Assembly: GCA_003550325.1 (NCBI GenBank)
Contig: QKWP01000030.1
Location: 106,230 to 170,229, forward strand
Direction: 5' to 3'
Source: Gigaspora rosea
Lineage: Eukaryota > Glomeromycota > Glomeromycetes > Diversisporales > Gigasporaceae
DNA length: 64,000 bases
Shown: in pieces, positions 25,531 to 35,904 of the stretch
How the letters are laid out: each line of letters opens with the position of its first letter
Numbering within the stretch: the first letter of the stretch is position 1
Translations under genes and position numbers: made by a program
The notes under the pieces: generated by a model
What the model was told of the DNA's origin: nothing
Databases searched by the model: none
What the model saw: only the letters and a program-made list of their open reading frames with translations

Positions 25531-26357
25531 TAATAAGTATCTTTAGCATTTTTTGAATTTGATGAAGTTTTCTTAGTTGAAATATTCACAGTCTTTGAAT
25601 ATATTGGCATAAGAGGAAGATTATGCCTCCAAACTCTAAAACGGCAAATATTCTTTACAATGTGATGAAGATTGAAGTGAGGATGATGAATTATATTAAC
25701 AAGATCATCATAGGCATTAGAAGCTAAATTAGCATTTTGTTAGTAATTTGAATTCTAAATTCAAATTAATAAACCAAGTTAAATCTTACAAATACTATGT
25801 TTTTGTATCCAACAAAATAATAATGCAGCAGTCAAATTTTCAAAATATGGTGAAAATTTATTTGTATTTTGCAGTAACTCTTCAAAATCTAAGGCCTTGT
25901 CAACTATCTTTTCAAAAAATTCATTATCTAACAAATCATCAAATTTATTCAATTCATCTGATTCATCCGATTCATCCAATTCATCTGAATTTTTATTTAA
26001 AAGACCATAAGATAAATTATTTGAATGCTCTAAAGATATTGTTTGCAAGTATTCTGAATATGAGTCATCACTAACAAATTCTTCAAAAAAATCGATATCA
26101 TTATTCTTTTGACTATAATTGAATTCTTCTAAAAAATTTGCTTTTAAATTATTTGATTTTCCAGAAGAATCCATATTAGTATTTTCAGAATTATTCGATT
26201 CTTTAGAAGAATCTTCACCAACATCTTCCAAATCATTACTCTTTAGATTTTTATTAAAGTTCTTTTGATATTGCAAAAAAGAAACATGAGAAAACTTTTG
26301 TCTACTATAAGAAATCGACTTTTGGTGACTTTTTGGTCCAAATTTATTTCTTATCAT

Positions 26358-26870
26358 ATTAATAATTGGGAAGAAAATTAAGATTAGATTTAATGAAAAA
26401 CAAATTGCTATTATTTAATATAAAATAAATATCTGAGATAATTTATTTTTTAAATATTAATATATATGATGTAAACCTATTTAGAAGCAGACTTTTAATA
26501 TTATTGTTGTACATTTTATAATAAAAAGTTTGTTACATATGATTATCATACAAAAAATCATATTTATGTATGTAAACAAAAGTTAAAATTTATTAATTAT
26601 TATTATTATTATTAAAAAAAAATTAAAATCATGACTATATAGTTTATATTAATGCACTATTATATAAACAAAAAGTTTAAATTTATTAATTATTATCAAT
26701 TTAAAATGTTATATAGTTTATATTGATAAATATTATTGCAAATTTTAAATTATCGTGTAAACAAAAAAGTTAAAATATTATAATAAATAACAAGTATATA
26801 TAAATACTGTAAATTATTTAATTTTTAAATATTTATACATTTTAAGTTTTCTTAATACATTATTTAAAAA
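26358..26870. promoter_or_regulatory. Divergent intergenic region between the two transposon genes
   Basis: The 513 bp between the start codons of the minus-strand transposase and the plus-strand partner gene must contain both promoters. The sequence is very AT-rich with two related blocks (tgtaaacaaaa-gttaaaatttattaattatta near 26572 and 26667, and again near 26756). No defined factor site can be named. Confidence 0.5.
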
Positions 26871-27651
26871 ATGACAAATAATTCTTTAAAACCAAAACGA
26901 GGCGGTCTCGCCAAATCCTCAACAACTAATAATACTTCCTTTTCAACAACTAATAATACTTCCTTTTCAACAACTAATAATACTTCTAAATCATCCTTTT
27001 CAACAACTAATAATGCTTCTAAATCATCCTTTTCAACAATTAATAATACTTCTAAATCGTCTTCTGCTAATAATTTCTCTTAAAAAAAAAGGAAAAAAGA
27101 CCTATTCGAACAAATAATGAAGATGATGAAGTAGTTGATCTTCAACTACAAGGGCGAAAGATTCAACAAAATCCAAAAAAGAAAAAAGATCTATTCAAAC
27201 GAATAGCGATAATGATAATTTTCTTGAAATTTTAAATCCAAGGCAGGAAAGTCTATTAGTAAATTCAAAGAAAGGTATAAAAATCTATGAAATTAATTAG
27301 GTTATGCAAATTAATTAATTAGATTTTGAAAATTTTTTATTAACAACCAAGTGGATTTTTAAAAATTTTTTAAAAATTAAAATTTCATATGAAAATTACA
27401 AAATTAATTTGTATAACCATATATTTAACATTATCGCTATAATTGTTTTTAAATCTTCTATATTAGGTTCTTCGTTAAATGATAATATAAGTGAAATATT
27501 ACAAGAAGAAAATGAAGATATCTTGACGATGTTACAAGATCAAGATATGCAAAATGAAGATAATGAATCATCAACTTGTTAGTATTATTATTATTATTTA
27601 TTATTATTATTATTTATTATTATAAATTTCACTAAAATATATTTTATTTAA

Positions 27652-27987
27652 GGTTTATGATATTTAGTGCATATGCGTTGTAACGCACCCATCTAATAAA
27701 CCAATCAGATCGTAGGATCAGGTGTAACATGAAATCGAGAAAAAATAGCGATCTTTTAAAAAATCGCCTGTGGCTCATAATTTTGCTTATGAAACCACTC
27801 TTCGTGCTCTAGTAAAAAAATTCCTTGCAAAATTTTACTATAAAACTCTTTTCTCATCTACACACTATTCTAACCTCACCCTAACCCTAACTAACAAAAA
27901 AAAGGGTTATTTTAGTTGTTTTGATTTCATGTTACACCAAATTATATGAGGTGCGCTACAGCGCACATGCGCAAAAATATTAAATTC
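27652..27987. mobile_element. MULE-type MITE, 9-bp target duplication (family A, copy 2)
   Basis: 336 bp between perfect direct repeats tttatttaa (27643-27651 and 27988-27996). Inverted ends: ggtttatgatatttagtgc and the complement of gaatttaatatttttgcgc, then gcgttgtaacgcacc against ggtgcgctacagcgc. It contains ctaaccctaact, resembling the copy at 5319-5688. It lies in the second intron of the host gene; the right duplication sits directly at the splice acceptor. Confidence 0.88.
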
Positions 27988-28696
27988 TTTATTTAATAGC
28001 TTCTTTACTAGAAGATGATTATAATCATTCTGAAGGTTTTTTATCGGGTATTTATCTATTGGTAATTAAGTGATTTTTAATGATTAATTTTAAATTTAGT
28101 AATTATTTTAAAGATAATCAAGAAATTGAACAAATTCTATCACACCAAGTTCCAGCAGTATTTAATAAAATGGATGATGTTCTAGAGATATGCAATTGGC
28201 TAATTAAGCATCCGCATGTATTAAAATTAGCTAGCCAAATGTATACAGCATCTTCAATACCACTTGCAAATGCAAGCGAATTTGGAGAATCTTCAACTTC
28301 TTGGAGCGTAAATTCTGCAAATTCTGGTGATAATAAGGTATTTTACTGTTTTTATAATCGTTATAATTATATAAAGCAATTATTTATATATACTATATAT
28401 ATATATTTAGAATAATGTGCATTTATGAGATGAAGAAATCAAATGTCTTTTTCTTCGAATAAGAAATCCATCAACACCATGCATTGATGAATTCGTTAAA
28501 AAAATCTTTGGATACTCTCTATATTCTAGTGAAGGAACATATGCTCAATCCAAAACTAGAAAAGCTCTAAATGATTTCTGCTACAAATTAAATCAATCAG
28601 TATTAGTGCTTGTTACTGACTACAAAAATATGCAAGAAAGGTATAAAAAAATATTTAATAGTTGATCTTAAAATTATATTAACATATTTAATTTAT

Positions 28697-29726
28697 TTTT
28701 TATTTTATTTTTTTTTTTGTGTTAAAGTTCTCGAGAGTTTATTTAATCAAGCCTGTGGATCAAGGGCGCCTCTTTGGGCACACCCACAATTGAGTTACAT
28801 TGAATGAGAATACAACTAGCCACACGTACAACTTTTGGTTGTCTAATTTAAGTAGTCCGCCCAAAGGTTCTATACTAGTTGCCATACCTACAACCCAACT
28901 AGGGGATTGCCTATTTAAACCCTCTGGTCCAACGCTTCGCATGTCAATCCTACTTGTGATCATTGGTACAGCCCTCCGATATATTAGTCAGTCGAAGACA
29001 GTCCCAGATGCTATCTATATCCCCTTAGGACTAATTTATCCTCGCGAGTAAACTTGGTAGAGCAGTCCCTGTCGCACACAGGTATTACCTACACTTTGGT
29101 AACTTATGCACTCATCAAGGCAAGCAACTTGCAGTAAGGGAGTACCTAACCGCTACCATTACCTACTTCTGCCCTTGTAAGGTTCACACTGACCTCGGTA
29201 CCCACCATTACTTTCCTACCGGTCCATCACCACCGGGTGCCCCAAACTTCTAAACCAGTTGGCCCGGAAGGGTTGATCTACTCAGCATTAGGTGCTACTA
29301 TAGTTTTTCTTCCTCTGGTACCTAATTCCAAAACATAGGTCCTTTTCCTCCGGTACGACTCCGGCGACCAGGTTGGTGGACCCTCTCCTCCGAAGGTCAT
29401 ATCGTCCAGTTCTCCAGCTCCGGTTTTCGATATTCTAGTTCTGGTAGCGCCGTCAAAGATCGTTGCTACCTCCTTACTCAGGACTTTCCAAATGGGTTTC
29501 TATTTCCCTAGTTCCTTGGATTTGTTTGTGTCACTGGACACAACTTCGCCCGAAAGCTCCCATTCGAGATGGTAACCAAGGACTACAGGTAATATACCCA
29601 ACCGATCGACAGGAAACAGTTACTGTAACACAGGTCTATTTTTCCAAAGCATCGCCAGTGGGATTTGAACCCTAGACCTGCCACTTGGGGGTGACAATTT
29701 ACCAACTTCCCTAAGTCGCCACACCC
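28697..29726 (-). mobile_element. tRNA-headed retroposon (SINE-like), ~1030 bp, 17-bp target duplication
   Basis: Flanked by perfect 17-bp repeats taacatatttaatttat (28680-28696 and 29727-29743). On the minus strand it starts with a tRNA-like head: A-box-like tggcgacttaggg near 29722-29710 and a canonical B box ggttcaaatcc (complement of 29661-29671). It ends in poly(A) (the T run at 28697-28718). The body is markedly more GC-rich than its surroundings and has no long ORF. These are the marks of L1-type target-primed retroposition of a Pol III transcript. A 5'-truncated relative is at 61580-61860. Its length is unusual for a SINE. It lies in intron 5 of the host gene. Confidence 0.85.
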
Positions 29727-30031
29727 TAACATATTTAATTTATAGGGAAGGTACAACAACTTCTTCATTAACAAATGAAGAAATCAAAAATTATATTACT
29801 AAAAAAGTGGTTGATGATTTCCTAAAACGTTATATTTTAGGAACAAACCAATCTGAACTTCAGAAGTGTGGATCATTAGGAAAATTAATAACTTTTATTC
29901 GTGAAATGTTTCGTATTTACTAGAGAGAAAAAAATATTGCTCAAGTTAAAAACTTGGATAATATTACAAAAAATATGCATGTACCTTCAAGAAGTGGCCT
30001 AAATATTGCCAGCAAACTTATTATTAATTAA

Positions 30032-30335
30032 TATATAGGCTAATATATTTGCTTAAATTATATAATAATTATATATATATATTTATATTACTTTATCGTT
30101 ATCGCAAATTTAAAATTTATTTAAATTTATTATTATTAATGTTAGGGTAAATTAATTGTTAAATAAAAATTAGCGATCACATAATATATAAATATTTATT
30201 TAGCGTTGGCATTAGTACATTAGTAAAATTTAAAGGTTTCACAGTATAATTAAATATTAAATGGCAGTTTGAATAATGATAACAATAACAGTTTGAGTAA
30301 TAATTTTTGTTTAATGACTTTATTCATTAAAGTTG
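30032..30335. other. AT-rich DNA without a gene
   Basis: 3' flank of the partner gene, with TA-rich runs; nothing recognisable. Confidence 0.6.
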
Positions 30336-30958
30336 CCCTATAAGAAAAGTGGTACAGGTTGGTGTCGGGAATGCTAGAAATAGCACGGATCTTGTAGAAC
30401 GTTTTACAGAATGGCACGATAAAAATAGCACAGACATTGCTACAAAGGGTGGCACGTAATATCATATCATGTGAAATGGCACGTTCAGATGACACGTATC
30501 TGTACATTACACATGTGTTGGCTTGTAATACATGTTGGCTCGTTTCGTGAGGAGCGAAAGATTAGTGAAGGATTTTTTTTTAAAAAAAGAGCAATATTTC
30601 AAGATTTCACTAATGAAGCTTCCCTGTGTGTCTTAACAAATAAAATTCCTTACAAAATTTTGCTTCATATGCAGTTAGCTTATTCATCTTATATTGATTA
30701 CTTATGTAAATTTATGTTTCAATAGTTAACCCACATCATTATCACAGTGGCACGTGAATTTACGTTTATTACCTGTGCCAAATCCCTGCTGATTCGACTA
30801 GTAAACTGCTTCAAAACCCGTGCTATTTACGGTCCAATTGGCACAGGCACACAGTCCCGCACGGTCCACCAAACAAATCCAGACCTTTACTCGTGCCAAA
30901 ATAATCTGTGCCTATCCAATTCTATCCCATGCCTATATGGTACATTTTTCTTATAGGG
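30336..30958. mobile_element. Deletion derivative of the hAT element at 47293-50487
   Basis: Ends ccctataagaaaagtgg and ..atttttcttataggg. The left ~150 bp (ggcacgt-type words, gttggtgtcgggaatgct) matches 47293-47456, and the right ~500 bp (gtgttggcttgtaatac, ggcacgtgaatttacg, ggtccaattggcac) matches about 49983-50487. The transposase part is absent, so this is a non-autonomous internally deleted copy. A clear 8-bp target duplication was not found. Open frames inside it are not genes. Confidence 0.82.
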
Positions 30959-31199
30959 TTAATTGTGATGAAAACTTAACAAAATCTTGACGATTTGGTT
31001 AAGATTTCATTCCAATTTTTTATCTATTTATGAACTATGTGGTATGATACTGAATTAAATATGTATACAAAAGGGAAATAAACTATTACTATAGTTTTAG
31101 AAAAAAATTTTCAGCTAGAAATCATAGCTCAAGGATTATTTTTGCTAGCTTCATTTTTTAAGTTAAGGCATATTCTTATATTATACCTTTTTTTTTAAG

Positions 31200-31530
31200 T
31201 TGGCATGAAGTCGTTATAATTCAAAAATTGAATTGACTCCAAATCTAATCACCATTGTAATAAAATTGCTATGACACTATGGTGCAAAGTTGTGACAATT
31301 TGACAATTGAATCGTTACCAAATCTAATAATAACTGTTATATAATTGCTACAATATCGCAGTGAGAAATCGTGGCAATTTAACAATTAAATTGTCACCAA
31401 ATCAAATAACAATCGTAATAAATTTGCTATGACATCGCAGCAAGAAATCGTGGCAACTTGACAATCAAATTGTTACCAGACTTAATCACAATCATAATAA
31501 GATCATTATAATATTATACCAATTTAGTTA
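31200..31530. repeat. 79-bp degenerate tandem repeat at the right edge of the large insertion
   Basis: gtgacaatttgacaattgaa / gtggcaatttaacaattaaa / gtggcaacttgacaatcaaa start at about 31292, 31371 and 31450. Words shared with the left-side repeat (cgttacc, ataac) suggest subterminal repeats of one element. Confidence 0.7.
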
Positions 31531-31719
31531 TTAAAAACATTATGGAATCTTAACAAAATCATTACTAGATTTTTATTTTATAGTTACAATGTAGCAGCTA
31601 TGAGGTAAAAATGACGTGGCTTTATAAATCGCTACAAAATTTTTTCTAAATCGTGTTTATATCATGGCAACATCGTCACTATATCATAACAACATTGTCC
31701 AAAATTTGCAAGTTTCTGT
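31531..31719. other. Right terminal zone of the putative large transposon
   Basis: Non-coding, with tggcaacatcg and ataacaacattgtcc words related to the neighbouring repeat. It ends where LINE sequence resumes. Confidence 0.4.
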
Positions 31720-31725
31720 AAAGTA

Positions 31726-32880
31726 TCATTCTTCATTACATTTGTAATAATTTCGAACAACTCTACAAAACAGAAGAAATATATAAGGAAGCTGCAGAAA
31801 AATTAACTCAGGATTTATCTCAAATATCAGAAGCGCAGAATTTGCTGTTAGTTAAAAAAATTTCTGAGGATGAAGTTCGTAGAGTCATTGACAGCTTGCC
31901 AGTAACAAATCTCTGGGACCTGACGGTCTCAGTTATGAATTTTACAAAATAGCAAGAGAAGAGGTTCTTCCAATACTAGTAAAATTGTTCAATAGGGTGT
32001 TAGAAACAGTGAAGATGCTGATTTTATAGAGCCAGAACATTATCACGCTCATTCCCAAGAAAATGAAAAACTTAGAAATAATAAGTAATTGGAGGCCAAT
32101 TTCGCTTAATAATTGCAATATAAAAATTTTATAAAAATTATGGCAAATCAACTGAATATAATATGTGCAGATATTATTGGTTCTTATCAAAAAGGATTTG
32201 TAACAGGAAGGTTGATTTTGGATGCAGCCCTAGATGTCTTAACAGTTATGAGAAATCAAATCAACAAATCCAAGTAGCAATGGCTTCTCTTTATAGACCA
32301 ACAGAAGGCATTTGACCAAGTCAATCATGTATATCTACGAATGGTCCTATCTAAAATGAACTTTGATTCAAAATTTACCAACATAGTAAATGCTTTATTC
32401 TTAACACAACAAGCGTATATCACAGATGCAGGGATGATTTCTGAACTCTTTAAAGTCGAAAGAGGGGTTTGTCAAAGTGACTGTTGTCACCTCTTTTGTA
32501 CATACTTGCTATAGAACCTTTATTAAAACAGATATATAAGAGCATTAGTGGTATTGATATTAAAAATTAGCAGTTTAAAATTACAGCATACGCAGACGAT
32601 TTGACTATTGGCATCAGTTTCCAAGACGACTGGCTTAAATTTACAGTAATAACTAAAATATACGAAGCCGCGTCAAATGCTAGAGTTAACAAGTCTAAAA
32701 CGGTTCTAGTACTGATTATAGCAGCAGTACAAGAATGCAATCTACCTAGCAAAGAGGATTTTAAGAAACTGACAGAAGATGATCCAATATCAATTCTTGG
32801 GTATAAAAGGACCCAGATGAACTCTGTTATTCTTCAGATCCAGACTCAAAATTTTAATATAACTTTATATACTTAATTTT
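31726..32880 (+). pseudogene. LINE, middle block: reverse transcriptase domain
   Basis: Starts with FEQLYKTEEIYKEAAEKL (about 31755), then the classic RT order: ISEDEVRRVIDSLP, SNWRPISLNN (about 32089), SYQKGFVTGR, FIDQQKAFDQVNH (about 32297, the first catalytic Asp block) and AYADDLTIGIS (about 32587, the YADD catalytic box), NKSKTVL, ILGYKR. Several frameshifts and stops are present. It continues the LINE broken at 11956 and is cut again near 32880 by the palindrome array. Confidence 0.88.
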
Positions 32881-32974
32881 ATTAACCGCTTTATACAAAA
32901 TTATCATAAGTTCAAATTTTACTATAAATTATACAATTTCAGATTTGAGTTTATATAAAAAAAATATTACATCA

Positions 32975-34090
32975 GCAAATTTATAGTAGCGCAATCTCAT
33001 TGAGACGAATCGAATAGTACCAAAATCATTAAATTTAGATCACTGTAGCACAAGATATTAATAATTTTATAATTTTATAAAATCTTAACGATCCTGATAA
33101 CCAGTAATCCAAACTTGATGATTTTGGTACCATTCAATTCGTCTCAATGAGACGGTTCGAATGGTACCAAAATCATCAAAATCGGATCATTAGATCACAA
33201 GATATCTACGAAAACGTTTATAATGCAATTTATACTGTATAAAGATTTTTATATAAATTTGCGTTACAAAATTTTTGCGTAGATATCTTGTGATCTAGTG
33301 GTCCGATTTTGACGATTTTGGTACCATTCGAACCGTCTCATCGAGACGAATCGAATGGTACCAAAATCATCAAAATCGGATCACTAGATCACAAGATATC
33401 TACGAAAAACGTTTGTAACGCAATTTATACTATATAAAGATTTTTATATAAAATTGCGTTACATAAGTTTTTCGTAGATATCTTGTGATCTAGTCATCCG
33501 ATTTTGATGATTTTGGTATCATCAATTCGTCTCGATGAGACGGCTCGAATGGTACCAAAATCATCAAATCGGATGACTAGAACACAAGATATCTACGAAA
33601 AACGTTTGTAACGCAATTTTATATAAAATCTTTATATAGTATAAATTGCGTTACAAAAGTTTTTCGTAGATAACTTGTGATCTAGTAATCCGATTTTGAT
33701 GATTTTGGTACCATTCGATTCGTCTTGATGAGACGGTTCGAATGGTACCAAAATCGTCAAAATTGGACTACTAGATCACAAGATATCTATGCAAAACGTT
33801 TGTAACGAAATTTTATATAAAAAATTGCGTTACAAACATTTTTCGTAGATATCTTGTGATCTAATGATCCGATTTTGATGATTTTGGTACTATTCGAACC
33901 GTCTCATCGAGACGAATTGAATGGTACCAAAATCATCAAATTTGGATTACTGGTTATCAAGATCGTTAAGATTTTATAAAAATTATAAAATTATTAATAT
34001 CTTGTGCTACAGTAATCTAAATTTAATGATTTTGGTACCATTCGATTCGTCTCAATGAGACGATTTGAATGGTGTCAAAATCGTCAAATT
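32975..34090. repeat. Array of alternating palindromic modules
   Basis: Two modules alternate. One is a hairpin centred on gtctcrwygagacg, flanked by gattttggtaccattcga and its complement (seven occurrences: about 33001, 33142, 33330, 33530, 33725, 33900, 34045). The other is built of gatcacaagatatctacgaa ... gtaacgcaattt in inverted pairs. Outer units carry a diverged second module (cacaagatattaataatttt). Spacing is about 150-195 bp. The whole block interrupts the LINE. Confidence 0.85.
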
Positions 34091-34609
34091 TGGATTATTA
34101 AATCTCTTACAATGGCTTTTAAAATTTAAAATTAATTTATATTATTATTATAATAATAAAAAAGGTATTTGTTTGTATTTATTTATATCAGAATGCGTAT
34201 TAGTACGTGAAATAAATTTTAAAAGTAAACATTGAGATAAATAAACCTTTTTAGGATTTATATTTCTAAAATAAGCTACCTCCTTATTGTGTACAAATTC
34301 CTTAAAAAGTTATAATACTTCAAAATAAACTTCTGATTTTTTAAATCTAAAAAAAGATAGCTTATTTTTAGGAATCTACGGTAGTAAACCATGCCCTATC
34401 AGTACCATAAATATGCATTTGCATCTCTAACTGTTTTTAATTTTAGTTCTGTTATACAAAATAAAGAACTAACTTGTTATAAAGATCATCTTTGTTATAC
34501 AAATAAACATCCGACTTTTCAAAAAATTACCTGTTGGCTATACAAATTTAAATATACAACATATTGAATAATTATTTAATAAGTCTATACAAAACCAGAT
34601 CTTAGTATT
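34091..34609. other. AT-rich DNA inside the LINE interruption
   Basis: It holds a weak inverted repeat (tttctaaaataagctacc at about 34265 against agatagcttatttttagga at about 34353) and no gene. Confidence 0.5.
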
Positions 34610-35595
34610 ATATATATTCTTCGGGGTTCTAGTGAAATCATTATTTATTTCGAAGATGTGGTATTTGGCATACCTTATTCCTCCAAAAAGAAAACAACTA
34701 TATGTCTTCAATAATATGATTATAGAATGGGTTAAAAATAGGTCAGAAATGCCCCCATGCTACTCTACCTTTCAACAAGGGTACAACCAAGAAGGCTTAA
34801 CAGCCCTAATATTAAAGGATGCTCTGTATGCTAGACTAATCATAGTTTTTATAAAACTGTTGATTAGTGATAGCTTCTGGGCAAAAGTGGAACGTACAAC
34901 AATCATAGAGAGCTTACAAAACAAAAGGAGTATAACAATAAAGGAAGCACATAATAGTAATTCAGCAACAACCAAAGGTTGGCCAGAGATGTAGAAGTCA
35001 TATGTATTGGTGTGAAATCATTTTGAAGAAAAAGTGCTTGGGGAGGATGAGGAATCATAGGACCCAGAAGAATTCAGCATTGGAGACCAACGTGGTAGTT
35101 AATCAGTAAAAAAAGCTACAGAATACTTGCGAGCCAAAGTCAAGCTCTCTCCGAACCAGTCAGAACATGTGAAATGGATTAAAAAGAAATGAACTATTAA
35201 TAGAAAAAAGGATGTTGTCTGAAGGTTGAATTTCCGGGCACTTCCATTGGGATATCGATTACTGCATATCAATCGAGAAGATAATGGTGATTGTCCGGCT
35301 TGTTCCAGAGAGTTACATACTCCACTCCACTTCACCTTAGAGTGTAAAATTAGCAAAATGATTTGGAAGGAAGCATATAAATGTCTGGCAACTTCGAACA
35401 ATTATAGACTTCCTGAATCGTGAGATGAAATTTTCTCTGTATCCAACATTGAACGGGTCATCAAACGTAAAGCAGCATTATAGTTGCATATTATCTGTCT
35501 ATATGAGATCTGGTGTTGGTTAAAGATGGGAATTATATGGTATAATAAAAATTGTAGTATAATAGCCAAGTTATTATACTGCAAATTAACTGTAT
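34610..35595 (+). pseudogene. LINE, 3' block: thumb region and zf-RVT domain
   Basis: VKSLFISKMWYLAYLIPP (34632) is the conserved stretch after the RT palm in LINE ORF2. It continues through 34994, then a frame break, then NFRALPLGYRLLH, a zinc-binding C-x2-C..H-x3-4-H motif (CPACSRELHTPLHFTLEC, about 35293-35345) and IWKEAYKCL. In-frame stops occur at 35421 (TGA) and near 35479. The frame can be followed to a TAA at about 35593. This is the zf-RVT end of ORF2. Confidence 0.85.
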
Positions 35596-35904
35596 AATAA
35601 CCTATATATATAGTACATATCATGCAAATCTTTATTATAATATAAAAAAGGTAAAATTTTTGCAATTTGAAACTAGCTAGATTCAGATAGCAATTATAAT
35701 TTTGCAACAAAGCCTATTAAACTATCGCTACAGTATATAGAAAATCACAAAGACAGAAGATTTAAGTTTTTGTATCCAATAGTTGTTCATTATATGCTAT
35801 AGCAATAGCACAACAAAATCAATGACTTATACTTAGAAATTGCTTTAGTTGAATTATACTTTTTTAATATTAGGGTGTTAAGTGGTCTATATAAAATAGA
35901 TTCA
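35596..35904. other. 3' flank of the LINE
   Basis: AT-rich; no poly(A) tail or gene recognised. Confidence 0.5.

Larger units (their letters stand above)
19941..26357 (-). pseudogene. Plavaka/KDZ-like (CMC-type) transposase gene, broken
   Basis: Exons inferred on the minus strand: 26357-25790 (acidic Ser/Asp-rich N-terminus), 25723-25531 joined across a later insertion to 23952-23786, 23579-22171, about 21138-20765 and about 20474-19941. The first three exon groups join in phase (2337 nt). Core motifs: LDLYYDDFG..., GGIYLQFGNLP, FVPFGGTFDDFIKPFI, ADLPQGNDLA and a Cys motif GCRTC; the C-terminus has YPLSVVDN-like PLSVVDNTKKVHFVHNC. I recognise these from large repeated families of arbuscular mycorrhizal fungi and fungal Plavaka/KDZ transposases. 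The reaction would be DDE cut-and-paste. In-frame stops at 23832, 22621, 22417, 21021 and 20160 and a frameshift near 21050 inactivate it. It starts 514 bp from the divergent gene at 26871. Confidence 0.72.
26871..30031 (+). pseudogene. Unknown multi-exon partner gene of the large transposon
   Basis: Begins MTNNSLKPKRGG followed by five Ser/Asn/Thr repeats (TTNNTSKSSFS type), then a Lys/Asp-rich part. Inferred exons: 26871-27274 (two frame slips in A-runs), 27467-27577, 28000-28047, 28114-28337, 28411-28640 and 29746-30031; all introns gt..ag with matching phases from exon 2 on. The later part is folded-protein-like (DVLEICNWLIKHPHVLKLA, FVKKIFGYSLYSSEGT, KNYITKKVVDDFLKRYIL). TGA at 28426 and TAG at 29921 interrupt it; the frame then runs on to a final TAA at 30029-30031. 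I do not recognise the family. It could be a helper or DNA-binding protein of the transposon or an unrelated host-like gene. Confidence 0.6.
11957..31719. mobile_element. Putative ~19.8-kb DNA transposon inserted in the LINE
   Basis: LINE protein sequence stops near 11956 and resumes at about 31726 at the next expected part of ORF2. The word aaagta is present on both sides (11951-11956 and 31720-31725) and could be a short target duplication. Both outer zones carry related degenerate repeats with ttacgat/ataacg/cgttacc words (12000-12090, 15690-17200, 31200-31700). The middle holds two divergent genes, a Plavaka/KDZ-like transposase and an unknown partner. I could not identify clean terminal inverted repeats, so the boundaries and the single-element view are inference. 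Independent LINE copies are the alternative. Confidence 0.45.

Noticed and set aside
26871-27083. Short stand-alone Ser/Asn-rich gene
   Set aside because: The frame continues after a slip in an A-run and joins in phase to downstream exons, so it is the first exon of a longer broken gene.
29640-29726. tRNA gene on the minus strand
   Set aside because: A- and B-box-like motifs are present but it is the head of a retroposon between target duplications and does not fold as a convincing tRNA by eye.
28760-29774. Several frames of 63-83 codons on both strands
   Set aside because: They lie in the GC-richer retroposon, overlap one another, and the truncated copy at 61.6 kb does not preserve them.
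30250-30956. Three frames of 69-85 codons on both strands
   Set aside because: They fall within the hAT deletion derivative; the same frames appear in the homologous ends of the full-length element (50307-50525, 49912-50208).
11939-31735. 13-bp inverted match tactttacagaaa as terminal repeats of the large element
   Set aside because: The left copy lies in LINE coding sequence and no matching target duplication flanks it; it may be chance.
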